DNA of 64,000 nucleotides, taken from contig BRXU01000009.1 in assembly GCA_030267565.1 (NCBI GenBank), positions 828,001 through 892,000 on the forward strand, given 5' to 3'. Below, in pieces: positions 42,281 to 53,166 of the stretch. The number at the start of each line of letters is the position of its first letter. Positions within the stretch are counted from its first letter, which is position 1. The DNA is from Pleodorina starrii. Lineage: Eukaryota; Chlorophyta; Chlorophyceae; Chlamydomonadales; Volvocaceae. The translations under genes and the position numbers were made by a program. Under the pieces are notes generated by a model. It made no database searches, was not told where the DNA came from, and worked only from the letters and a program-made list of their open reading frames with translations.

Positions 42281-42493
42281 ATGTCGACTCAGTATTCAGA
42301 ATCCAGGCCACTTCATGGTAGCGCGGTGCAGACACCGCTTTACGAGAAGATGCGTGAGTATGCGCACAGCAACAAGGTCCAGGAGCTTCTACAGAAGATG
42401 ACGGCGGACTTGTTTGTTGAGCGGCCACAAGAGCCTGTCGGCTGGATGATTAAATGGCTGGCAGAGGAGCAGAAGCGACAAGGCCTGGCTTAA
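42281..42493 (+). CDS. RIIa/DPY-30-like docking-domain small protein, 70 aa
   Basis: Single short frame MSTQYSESRPLHGSAVQTPL... ending at a TAA. Residues ~20-65 (YEKMREYAHSNKVQELLQKM then a RPQEPVGWMIKWLAEE helix) match the two-helix dimerisation/docking fold of PKA-RII and DPY-30. That fold is also found in flagellar adenylate kinases, EFCAB10-like and radial-spoke proteins: Tyr, a helix, then (L/V)-F-x-x-(R/K)-P-x-x-P. Such domains bind amphipathic anchoring helices, often in cilia. A good acceptor (gatatcgcag) 16 nt upstream of the ATG suggests a 5'-UTR intron. Being only the domain, it may act as an adaptor subunit; this is inference. Confidence 0.65.
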   Translation: MSTQYSESRPLHGSAVQTPLYEKMREYAHSNKVQELLQKMTADLFVERPQEPVGWMIKWLAEEQKRQGLA

Positions 42494-42977
42494 ATGCCGC
42501 GGAGCCCCTTTGAAGCGCCGCGTAGCTGTAGTGCGTACACTGAAGGGGTGCCTTTGTGTCATATATGTGGTGTTTATAGGTGCGCGCGCAGAGCGACGGC
42601 CTGCAACATGTTGCAACCGTAAGGGCGCTTTTGGCAATATAACATATATTTGCCCGATGGGGTGCCGAGATAAGCATGCAGTGCGGTCAGGGGTGCCCGA
42701 TGGTCTGGAGGTGCCAGTTGGCGTCTGTTTATCATGAGGTAGGGGTCTCGGGGTGAGTTGGCGGGTGTTGGGGGGCCGCTGCTGCAGTGATGTAGATGCA
42801 CTTTTTGACATCGACCGCGAACTTCAAGCGCTAGCGTTTGGATATGGAGCGGGCCGTGCTGGTTGGTTTTGGGGCCACCAGGTCTTCCACCCCGCTTCCA
42901 CCCCTGCCTGTCAAGGGCAGGCGAGGTCCTCCGTACGTGGCCTCGTTTTAGGTACTTATAAAGTCCGCTGGAACAAA

Positions 42978-42982
42978 TGTAA
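42978..42982 (+). promoter_or_regulatory. TGTAA poly(A) signal of the 70-aa protein gene
   Basis: Canonical volvocine poly(A) signal in a suitable place, about 485 nt after the stop at 42493. Confidence 0.5.
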
Positions 42983-43960
42983 AGTTATTGTACCCCCATG
43001 CGTGTGGAGCGTCAGCTGAGCCCCAAAGGCGGTTCTATGCTGGTATCAGGTGGCTAACTGGCTTTGTTGTTAACCCTAGGCTCCAGACCGCAAAGTGGAA
43101 GGCTCAGCCAGCGCAGCCTGGCCGAGTACGGCAAGGGCTCAATGCATGGAGCCCGACCATTCAAGAACTTGTTAGTGGGGTTTGCCAGTGCCTAGGAGAG
43201 GCGAGTCGGGGGCTCGAGGCCATGACCTTGACCGGGGGCCAAGGTAGGTCTTGCGGCTCCATATGCCCCGCCTTGCCACCAAGGCCCTACCACTGGTATC
43301 ACTCTGTATTGCGCGATTGTCACTGACTGCCTGGTGACTAATGCGGCCATGGGAAGACAGGGAAGTGCTGCACGCAGCAGGAACAGCCCCACAGCCAGCT
43401 TCAGTGCAAACTACCTGATGCACGCGAGATCCGAGCAGTCAAGCTCCCGTACGGCATGCCATCTCGGGCCACTTGGGCAGAGCGCAGGCAGGCGCAGCGT
43501 GCCATGCGCCATGACAAGGCAAAAATAAAGAACGGCTAAGCCCATTCCCATACGACGGCTTTGTGTGGATGCTGCTGAGAACTCTCCGGAGTCCAGACAT
43601 CGGCTTCGTCTCAGAGGGGTTGGCGGTTGTGTCTGCCGTACACATACTGACAATGTGCACTAACTTCTCCGAACGCGAAACATATGCCCGATAGTTTACA
43701 GGTGGGCTGCATAGGTTGGAGAATTTGTTATAGATATCTCATAGTTGGTGAGCTGCCTTCTGGTAGTTCCCTGATCGGAGGGGCGCGGTCCCTACCGCTT
43801 ACCGTGAAGCAACCGACATGAAGATCTCCATTGAGGTCGAGATCCAGCCTGATGAAGTAGGACTAGCGACCGAGCTGCTCAGCACTCTGAGGTGCGGGTC
43901 TCGACATTGTTGAGATCGACGGGGCTGACAGGTTGCGGCGAAGCGTTGGTGTCTCGGCTT

Positions 43961-43970
43961 TGTATATAAC
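43961..43970 (+). promoter_or_regulatory. Possible TATA box of the WD40 gene
   Basis: tgtatataac in an otherwise GC-rich flank, about 280 bp before the predicted start codon at 44248. It is a motif match only. Confidence 0.3.
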
Positions 43971-44247
43971 GCCGTGCATGTATGTTGAGCTGTTAACTAG
44001 TTGTTGGGCTCACGTTCGGATTTGATTTGCGGCTGGGAGGCCGGCGGAATGGGTGCGCGGCACCTTTCGACCGAAATTAGCGCGGCTAAAGCCCACATGG
44101 TACATGAGCATTTAACGACACCACAATATAGAGATCAGTGGCCTGAAAAAGTTTTGGCGCCACATGCCCATGCGCGACGGGACCGCCGATGCCTGGTCCC
44201 GCCGTTCCCGTGCTTTCAGGACGCTCACAGATCATGTGAAAGTTGTC

Positions 44248-47200
44248 ATGCCGGGCGCCGGCGCCCTCCCAGCCTCCGCTGCGCCGGCGGCGCTCCAGCC
44301 AGCCACCATCCCGCCGGCGCCAGCCACGGCTCCGGCGCCCGCTGCGCCGGCCATGCCCAACGGCACGGCCCCCTACCAGTCTGCCCGCCCCGTCACCGCT
44401 CCTGCGCCGCAAGTGCCGCCGCAGCAGCAGCCGCTGCAGCAGCAGCAGGCCCCGGCGCCCGCACCGCCGGCGCCGCAGGCGGCGCCAGCCCCCCCGGCGC
44501 CTGCCCCCGTGGCTCCCCCGCCCGTCGCCCCTCCACCTCCCCAGGCGCACCCACAGCCGTTCAGCGTCACGGTGCCGGCTCTGGCCAACCCAGCCACTCA
44601 GGAACAGGCGGGTCGGGGCCGGGGGGCCTGATCTTGGGTTGCGGCTGCTGCAAGAAACCTTATGGGGGCGAGACACATGCGAAAGGGGAAGCGCAGTCAC
44701 CGGGGGGGGGGTATGGGACGGACTGCGCTTGAGCGGCGAGGGGAGGCGGGCTGGCGGGCGTGAGCATGGGGGCGGCTGCCGTTGCGACGGGGCCCTGCGC
44801 GATGGGGCGGGGGCCGTGGACTGGGGTGCGCGGCGCGATCGTGTCAAGTGGGATGGGGGTAACTGCGAAGGCTGTGTGACGTGGTGGGAGCTGGCCTGTG
44901 TCCCGACGTGTTGAGATGTGTGTATTGGTCATGGAGGGCTGGAGAGAGAACCCGGGGGGGCTGCGGGCGTCCTTTTCCCGCCGTTTCGTTCCGTCTTCGA
45001 CAACCCCCCGGAGGATCCGCACCTCGGGGGATCCGCCACTTCCCTTTGTGCGCGTCCTCCTCCTGCGTCTCGCCGCTCCTCGCCGCTGGGAGATGCGCGC
45101 GGAAACGCTCAGGCGGATCGACTGGCAGGCGAAGGGCGACTGGCAGGGGCGACAGGCAGGCGAGGGCGGCGCAAAAGATGCTCTGCCGGGAAATGGCGGA
45201 GAGGCTGCCGACACCCTCACCTTGCGCACGCCGGTTTATTCTGAAGGCTCGTCCCAACCGTGCCGTACCCTGCCGTACCCTACTCGCAGGCCACCGCAGA
45301 CATCGTGGCCGCGCTGCGGGCGGCTCCCGACATGACCCAAGCTGCGGAGGTGAGCTGCCGTACTGCCGTACACAACAACCTGCTCCTTCCGGGTCGTATT
45401 TGTGCCGAGCCGGCGGGCATCACATCACATCTGCGCAAATCTGCGCATCATCACATTCGCGCGACTCGTTTGTTACCGCCCTGCGGCGATACCTCCTTCG
45501 TTACCTCCCGGGCGATCTGTGGCCCTTTGCGGAGAAGGACTCGCCTCGCTCACGCCTTACGCCTCCCGCCCGGTGCCTCTGTAAAACCCTAAACCCTCAA
45601 AACCTAAAACTCTAAAACCCTAAAATACTCTCCTCCGATCCGTCGCACTCTAGTTCATTGCACACGGGCGCTCGAATGAACAGCCATTGCCCTGTAAACA
45701 ACCCTTCGCCCCATTTCACTCCACAGCATGACCTCCCCCTCCCCCCGGGCCCCCCCACCATCTTTTTTTGGGCGCACGGGGCCCCAGCGCGAAGCGCCCA
45801 GGGGGGCCCCGCCCTGTAGGATTGCCCATGTCCGTGCGTGTGAACTGTGGACTGTGGACTGTGGACTGTGGACTGTGGTGTCCTAACCAAAGTGCAGAAT
45901 CTCGGCCAACGGAAAGGCTGCATAAGTAAAAGATTACATTCTCCCTCCATCCTCCCTCCCTCCGCGCTGTCCCCATCAGGACCTTGCTGCGGCCTTCGAG
46001 CAACACGTGTTCACAAATCAAGAGGTGTTCGGCTCGCCTCCGGGCGTGGTAAGGCTCGCGCGTGACCCACCGGTTTCCCGTCCGTGAGCAGGAAAGGGGA
46101 GGGACAGCGAGGGGTCAGACGGGAGGAAAGGGGAGGGAGGGAAAGGGGTTTTGCGGTCCGTCGTGTTTCCTGAAGCCCTGGCATGTCTTCACACATACAC
46201 ACACACGCGTCGTGCGTCCACATCGGCTGTGGCCTGCTTGACCCGTAAACCCCCCCCCCCCTCGGGCCGGGCCGTTTTAATTACCCCCCTCGGGACATGT
46301 GTTTTGCCGTACAGGTGCAGCACATGACGCTCTTCCAGCGCCTGCCGGAAGACGTCCTTCCGAAGGCCCGCCAGAAGATCATGGCCAAGGTCGGTTGCTG
46401 ACCGTTGGTCGTTGGCGGTTGGGAGTTACGGGTTTGGAGTTGCCTCGGGTCTCGGGGCCGCCGGCGGCCCGGGCGCCGGGCCCGGTCCGGCCATCCACAC
46501 ACATGCTGGCCCTGCCCTGCCCTTGCCCCCGCATGGCCCTGGTCTGCCATTCGCTGCCAACCGGCCGCTGCCAACCCCGCTGCGGAATTCTCCTTCTCCG
46601 CCTCCGCTGCGGAATTCTCTTTATACCCCGCTGCCTGCAGGTTCTGGCCACTCTCAACACGAAGCGCCCGATCGACGCAAATCGGCTGTCGTTCTTCGGG
46701 CATGCGGACGCCTTCGCCTCGCTGGTTAAGATGGAGGCGGTGCCTATGGATGGTGGGTTTTGAGGGGTTTAGGGTTGGTTTTAGGGTGCCCGTGCCTCCC
46801 AACATTGTGCTGTGTGTCGCGCTGTGCTCACGCCGCGCGCCCGTTTTTACAATGTTGCCGTACAGGTGCCGTACAGACGGTCACTCGGCTGCTGAACAAC
46901 GCCGGCATGCGCTGTGCCGCCGTGACTATGCTCGGAAAGATCGTCGAGTACTGCCGAGAGCAGGTGGGGGGGGGTGGAGGGGGGGGGGTTGGGGTGGAAC
47001 TGTGAAGTATGTAGGGTGGGTTGGGGTGGGTTGGGGGGGAACTGTGAAATAATGTAGGGTGGGACGGAGTGGGGTAAAAAGGAAATACCGGGTTGGGGTG
47101 GGGTGGGGTGGGGTGGGGTGGGGCGGGGCGGGGTGGCGTGGGGTTGCGGCTCTCACGAGCATCAACCGAGCGAAGGTCCCTCCCTCCCTACCTACCTACC

Positions 47201-50200
47201 TACCTACCTCCCTCAATCACAGCTGCTGCGAGTGCCGGAGGAGCACCTGAGGGCCCTATGGCGCGGCCTGGAGCTGGTCAAGGAGGAGGCCCTGCAGTAC
47301 GACATGCAGTACATTCTGGGAAGCCTGGTACGACATGACACGTTTGCCGTTACTCGACACGGTTGCCATCACGCCCTGCTTCAGCCTCATTTCCGTACAT
47401 GTGGTCATTGCAGTTTGCTGTGGTTGTTACATTTCGTTGTTAAAGTATTGTGCATTGTCTTGATCGCAAGCCGCCCACTTCATCCGAATCGCCACCCCCC
47501 GAGACTAAACCAAACCACGTAATCACCGAATCTTAAACCACGCCCCACGCCCCGCACGCTTCCTCCCCTCCCCACACTCCCACGCACACCCTCCCCTTTG
47601 CAGCACTCCATGGCGCCCCAAGCCGCCCAGCAGCCCGCCCCCACGCCCGCCGCCCCCGCCGCTGAGCCGGCCGCGGCGCCGGCGCAGCCGCCGCCCGCCG
47701 CGCCCGCGCCCGCGCCCGCCGCAGCCCCCGCCGCCGCCGCGGCGCCGCCTCCGGGGCCCGTGCCCTCGGCCATCAGCCACTTGGGCTGCTACACCGGCCA
47801 CAACGCCACCGTGTTCACGCTGTGCTACGACGCAGTCCACGGACAGCTGTACAGCGGCGGCCAGGACGGGTGTCTGCTGGTGTGGGGCCCGGAGGGAACG
47901 CCCGTCAGCAGGTCCGTGCTCTGCTTTTGACTGGGGCCGTGTGAGGGTTTTGGGTTTTCAGGGTTTTAGGGTTTTCAGGGTTGGTTTTAGGGGTTTTCAG
48001 GCGGGGGATGGTGTGTACATGGACAGCAGTGCTCAGACAGGAACATACTTTTGAGGGGTCGGAATGGGCGATTGAGAGGCGGTGGGGTGGGGGGAAACGG
48101 AGGGGGGGGCGGGTTGGCTGCTTGCTGCTGCTGCGGTCGCGGTCGCTGCCGGGCCGGCGTGCGTGGCGGGCCGCGTGCCGGGTTGGGAGTCTGAAGGCTG
48201 CATTGGGGTTGCGGCGGAGCGCGCGGGAAAAAAAGGTCTGGGAGGGACCCGCGGGTGGGAGGGGGTCAGAGGGAGATCTGCTGGCAGGCAAGGGGAAGGC
48301 TGTCCTGGGGTTGGGTGTCTGCCTTCCTCCTGCCACTCTCTCCGCATTCCTTTCTTCCGTACTGTACCGTACTGTACTGTACTTGTGCGCTGTCTCTCCT
48401 CCGTACCCATACCCCAACGCACAGGATGGACTGCTCGTCGTACTTTGTCTGCTCGCTCGACGTGCTGCCGCGCTCCGGAACCCTGCTGGCAGCTGCCGTA
48501 CCCAACCCCGAGGGCCCCAGCGCCACCGCCTCGCCCCCGCCGTGCGTGATGGGTTTCGTGCCGCCCCCCGGCGGCGCCCCCGGCGTCCCCCGCGTGGGTC
48601 AGTGGAGCTCCCGCGGTCGCCTGAACAGCGTTCAGCGCGGCATCATCTCCTTTGTTCGGGCACTGGGCGGCGAGGGCGATGTGTTTGCGATGGGCGAGCA
48701 GGTGGACCAGGGGACTGCGAGCAAGGTGCGTGGGTGTGCGCGCGTGCGTGAGTGTGTATATGTGTGCGTGAGTGTGTGTGTGCGTGTGCGTGTGTATGTG
48801 TGCGTGAGTGAGGGCGACATGTTTGTGATGGGCGAGAACACTCCGGCGGAGTGCGTGCGTGCTTGTGTATGTGTATACGATTGTATGTGTGAGTGCGTGT
48901 GCGTGCGTGTGGGGGGGGGAGGAAAGGGGAGGGGCGCGTGTGCTTCCGCTTGCGCATGCGTGCGTGCGGGAATAGGTGCGTGTGGGCGCGTGTGCTTGTG
49001 TTGTGCCGTGTTTTGTTGTGTGTTTTGTTGTGTGTTTTGTTGTGTCGTGTCGTATTGTGTTTTGTTGTGGGCAACTGTGAACCACTTGCGCATCACCCAC
49101 CATACGCCCGCATCGCCCGCCGACCCGCGTCATGTCGTACACAGGATGTCGTGCGCCTGTACGACGCCTCCCGCGGCGGCCCCATGGAGCAGCTGACGCC
49201 TCTGACGGTGTACGGCGAGCACCGGGACATGGTCACGTGCGCGGCCCCCTGGAACCTCAACCCGCACGTGTTTGTGTCGGGCAGCCGGGATGCCACGATT
49301 CGTGTGTGGGACCGACGCATGGCGCAGAGCGTGGGGTGCTTTGGGGAGCCCAACAGCGCGACGGGGCAGATGCAGGTGAGGGGGGAGGGAGAGGGAGAGG
49401 GGGGGGGGAGGGGGAAAGGGAGGGGGAGGGAGGGAAGGGGAGGGGTACCTTGCTGCGGTTCTGGTTTCCTCCCTCACTCCCTCCCTTACTCGTCCTGCCT
49501 GTTTGAACTGTCATATCCGACCTCCCTCCCTCCCGCCCTCCATCCATCCCTAACCCATTCATCCATCCATCCATCCATCCATCCATCCATCCATCCATCC
49601 AGCCCTCTGGTTTATCAATAGTGGTCTTGTTGCCTGGATGCTACAACGAGTACCAAAGCCGCCTCGTACTCACACAACCGCCTCCCTACCTCCCGTCCCC
49701 CTCCCATTCCCCCCCGTCCTCCTCTTCAAAGGCGCACTCGGACCTGGTGACTTGTGTGGACACCACCGACAACTTGCTGCTGAGCGCATGTGAGTGGGGG
49801 GGGGAGGGAGGGAGGCAGGGAGGGGGAAGGGCCGTGAGATGCGGGTGGATGTTTGGGAGGGACTGTGAGTGGGGAGTTGGGAGGGGCCGTGAGTGGGGTC
49901 AGTGGGGTCCGCGTGCCCGCGGAGGGGGAAGGGGGAAGCCGGGGGGAGCCGCGGGGGGGGGGGAAGAGTTAGTTAGCGGGGGTTGGCGGGGTTTTAGGGT
50001 TTCAGGGTTCGTGCGGGGCGGCGGAGGAGGGCACCACATGCCATCCTGCCCGGCCGCAAGATGCGGCAGCCCCAACGCTCGATTACATCATACAGCATAA
50101 AGGTTGCGTCGATGACGCAAAAAACGACTGTTAATATTTGATCGCGCCCCGATCCAACTCGACCGACCCCGACCCGGACCCGGACCCGCTCCCCCCTCTG

Positions 50201-51381
50201 TGGTATGACTGTGGCTGTGTGGCTGCAGCCGTGGACGGCTTCATGTGCATCTGGGACTTCCGGCAGCTCAACATGACCCACGGGTCGGTCGCCGGCCCCG
50301 TGGTAAAGCTGCAAATCGACACGCAGCCCATCCTCAAGGTGCGGACCTCGCCCTCGAAACCTCCAAGCCCTCGAAACCTCCAAGCCCTCGAAACCTCCAA
50401 GCCCTCGAAACCCCACGCCCTCGAAACCCCACGCCCTCGAAACAAGTCAACGTTGCTGCCAATGTTCCGTTGCCGCCAATGTTCCGTTGATGCCAATGTT
50501 CCATTCTCCAGAGTCGCATTGATTACGATACTTCGCCGTTCGTGATATTCTCCTTTCTCGTCCCCGTCCGCCTGTCTGCACACGAGCGCGCGCCGCCGTT
50601 TGCGGGTGTTGGTTTCGGAGGGGGGGGGGTAAAATCAGGTTATCGAATGGTTTTTTGGGGACCATTTGGAAACTCGGTACACTGTTTGTTTTGCAAAATG
50701 TAATCTAAATGTTTCGGTAAACACCCAACTGTCAACTCCCAACCGACGCAGGTTGCCGTCACCGGAGCGCCCCACTCGCGCCTGGCCGCGATCAGCACCT
50801 ACCAGGGTGAGTGAGGGGTGAGGGGTGGGGGTGACAAGTAGCGAGGGGCGATGCCAGGGTCTTTTTTAGGCGCCAATGCGTCTTTAATGTCGTATACCAA
50901 TGTATTGTGTGTCATGTCGCTTTATTGGGGGGGCCTGGTTGCTGCCACCAGCGCCAATAACGCACCTCATTCTCATTTCCCTTCTTGCATTCTCATTTCG
51001 CGTTTCCCATACCCTCCCGCGCTCCCTTCCTCTCCCTCTCACTCTTTCTCCCTCTCACTCTTTCTCCCGCTCACTCTTTCTCCCGCTCATTCTTTCTCCC
51101 GCTCATTCTTTCTCCCGCTCACTCTTTCTCCCGCTCATTCTTTCTCCCGCTCATTCTTTCTCCCCTCCCCCTCCCCCCCCGCCCCCCCAGGTCTGTATGT
51201 GATGGACTTCAACAACATGTCCGCCCCGCACACCATCGCCCCGCCGCCCTTCGCCGACGGCCGCCCCTTCAAGTACTACCACGACATCCGCTGGGCGGGC
51301 GGACCGGGCGCCCCCGGCCAGCCGGTGCTGTTCGCCGCCTCGGACGACCCGCGCATCGACCTCTACGGACTGTCCTTCTAA
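44248..51381 (+). CDS. WD40-repeat protein with Pro/Ala/Gln-rich start and helical middle domain, about 710 aa
   Basis: Fourteen exons: 44248-44607, 45290-45349, 45980-46048, 46315-46389, 46641-46752, 46866-46963, 47223-47327, 47604-47911, 48425-48725, 49145-49375, 49732-49789, 50229-50338, 50752-50806, 51191-51381 (TAA). Phases agree if intron 1 uses a GC donor. Residues 1-120 are low-complexity P/A/Q. About 120-320 is all-helical ([44 protein letters not shown]), reminiscent of an ARM/MIF4G-like stack but unassigned. After an Ala/Pro linker come WD40 blades ([45 protein letters not shown]). WD40 propellers are protein-binding scaffolds; this protein's partner is unknown. In-frame ATGs at 44164 and 44170 are alternative starts. 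Confidence 0.82.
45583..45627 (+). repeat. Interstitial telomere-like stretch (CCCTAAAA type)
   Basis: Degenerate repeats of ccctaaaa/ccctcaaaa/cctaaaa lie in an intron of the WD40 gene. The unit matches the Chlamydomonas-type telomere repeat TTTTAGGG on the opposite strand. Confidence 0.6.
45845..45879 (+). repeat. 7-bp tandem repeat (ACTGTGG)n
   Basis: About five perfect units in an intron of the WD40 gene. Confidence 0.85.
47086..47142 (+). repeat. (TGGGG)n G-rich tract
   Basis: Consecutive ggggt pentamers followed by ggggc variants on the sense strand of the WD40 gene intron 46964-47222. The G-run spacing would allow G-quadruplex formation in the transcript. Confidence 0.85.
47945..48000 (+). 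repeat. Interstitial telomere-like stretch (TTTTAGGG type)
   Basis: Alternating ggttttcaggg and ggttttaggg units in the intron 47912-48424 of the WD40 gene. It is a second degenerate telomere-type block, in the opposite orientation to the one at 45583. Confidence 0.6.
49556..49600 (+). repeat. (CATC)n microsatellite
   Basis: Ten or so CATC units in the intron between exons 49145-49375 and 49732-49789. Confidence 0.9.
50344..50442 (+). repeat. 17-bp minisatellite (CCTCGAAACCTCCAAGC)n
   Basis: About four near-perfect units followed by two shorter variants (ccctcgaaaccccacg). It lies directly after the exon ending at 50338. A second unrelated 17/18-bp repeat (gccaatgttccgttg) follows at 50454-50511. 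Confidence 0.85.
51040..51170 (+). repeat. 16-bp pyrimidine minisatellite (CTCCCGCTCATTCTTT)n
   Basis: About eight units with c/t variants, filling the pyrimidine tract before the acceptor of the last WD40 exon at 51191. Confidence 0.85.
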
Positions 51382-53166
51382 ACTAAACGGCCCAACCGCC
51401 GCTGAAGGGAAGGACCTTCATGGGCTGGTGGTGGTGGTGGTGCTGCAGGGCCCGGTGCAGGGAAGCTGAGCCGCGGGGTGATGGGGGTTGGGGTGGGCGG
51501 GCGAGAGCCGAGGAGGAGGAGCAGAAGGGGGGGACGGAAGTGCTTGACGGAAGGTGAAGTGGGAGCTTCAGGAAGGGGGACGCCTTGGGGCGGGCCTTGC
51601 AAGGAGAGGCGGGGGAGGGTCTGGAGGGTTTTAGGGTTGTTTGGAGGTTTTGCGGAGGTTTGGGGTTGTGTTTGGTGCTGCAGGCGAAAGGGATTGTTAC
51701 GTAATGTAAAAGACAAGACGCCTGGTTGGTTGGTTGGTTGGTTGGTTGGTTGGTTGGTTGGGCTCGCAGGACGAGAGGGGTCGCTAGATAAGGTAAGGCA
51801 AGATAACAAACAGCTGTGCCTGGTGGATCAAGAGTCTCGAGGGGGACAGGAGGTGGGACAAGCGCAGGGGGTCGTGGAGCAGGGAGGTCGCGGAATACGC
51901 GACGCGACAGTGGTGGTGGCGGCGGTTGAGGGGCGCTGAGGTGGGCCCGAGTGCTTGGGTCGTGCTGCTTCTGCTGCTTCGGTGGCGGCGGCGGTGGTGG
52001 TGGTTGGTGGTTGGTGGCGAGCTTGGTACATGCGGATTCTCGTGGGGGTGTCGGTCGGTGCTTGTCTGTTTGTCAGGACACCCGCAGGTTGTGCAGGCAG
52101 CAGGATGGGCGCAGGCGCAGGGGAAGAAGAGCCGCCTAGTTTCCGGGTGCGGTTGGTCAGTGTTGTGGGCTTTTGGTCTGCGCGCGCATGTGTGTATGTG
52201 TGTGTATGTGTGTGTTCGTGCCATCGTTTACGGTAGCCGTCGTCCTGACGCCTTTCGCGACGGTTTCGATGTGGGGCGTCGGTGTGGGGCTGTGCGGGCG
52301 GGCGCGTGTGTGTGTGCGTGCGTGTCGGCCCCCTCCTCCTCCCCGGGGGGTTCAGGGGGGAGGGTCTCTGTTTCGGGTCGGCGATGAGGGCGGGGCGCTC
52401 TCGGGCTAGCAGGGCCGGCGAAAGCCGGCAAGCTCGACCTTTTCAATGGGGCCAACGGCAGGGGCACAAGGGCTTGGGGCCGAGTCGCGAGGATGCTGCA
52501 TCACATCCTCGCCAGGCACCGTCCTCGCCGGTTTGCCACTCTCTCGTTCCACCTTTTTTTGCCAAAAACAAAACAGAAAAACGAAACAAAACACGGATTG
52601 ATTTGGTACCCCACTATCTTTACCCTTTTGGTCCATTTGTTTCCTACTGTGGCGGCTTCAGACCCTGTGTTTTGCGCTGTCTTTTATCTTTCATTTGACT
52701 TAGCCTTTTATCTTTTGTCCGGCTTCACCCTGACTTGCCCTACAACCTTCGGCCATGCGCAGCTCGTTTTCAACCTTGTTTTATAAGCCCGTGTCCGTGC
52801 CTCATCGCGTTTCCCCCCCCTTTTTTTCTTCGCGCATTCTCTTACTTAGTTTAGATGCTTTCTGTCCTTGGGATTCTTTGCGCTTTGTCGTCGTCTGGTC
52901 TGTTTTCCATTTGCTTGTACCGCTACAGGGTCGGGCGTAGGGCCTTCACCTTCCACGCACTGGTCCAGATTATATGTCATTTTCTTCGTCCGGCGCCGTA
53001 CCCCTTTAATCTCGGCGGTTATTCCACCTGCTTCCCCATATCTCTTTCTCACTGTGGTATACTTATTCCACTCTGATCGCGACTCCCTGAATGCATAGTC
53101 GGCGACTCAGCCTTCAGCCTAAAGCAATAAGTGTTTTTTTGTGCCTGTCTCTATTTTGTTCTGTGA
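51382..53166 (+). other. 3'-UTR of the WD40 gene and intergenic DNA
   Basis: Holds a (TTGG)n microsatellite at about 51723-51760 and, further on, pyrimidine-rich low-complexity DNA (about 52540-53150). No convincing coding region was found. The 5' exon or exons of the next gene may lie near 53090-53160. Confidence 0.4.
51705..51709 (+). promoter_or_regulatory. TGTAA poly(A) signal of the WD40 gene
   Basis: First TGTAA after the stop codon, about 325 nt downstream, in a T/G-rich 3'-UTR. Confidence 0.55.

Larger units (their letters stand above)
42494..44247 (+). other. 3'-UTR and intergenic DNA upstream of the WD40 gene
   Basis: After the 3'-UTR of the 70-aa gene no supported ORF is visible on either strand. 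A TATA-like tgtatataac at 43961-43970 may belong to the WD40 gene promoter. A 5'-UTR intron acceptor is possible at about 44220 or 44230. Confidence 0.4.

Noticed and set aside
43411..43660. Minus-strand small ORFs between the 70-aa gene and the WD40 gene
   Set aside because: Short, overlapping in two frames, no similarity, no splice-supported extension, no codon pattern like the neighbours.
47598..47930. Separate small Pro/Ala-rich gene
   Set aside because: It is the eighth exon of the WD40 gene; flanking acceptor and donor sites and phase fit the larger model.
50344..50511. CRISPR-like array
   Set aside because: The repeats are contiguous 16-18 bp minisatellites without unique spacers, in an intron of a eukaryotic gene.
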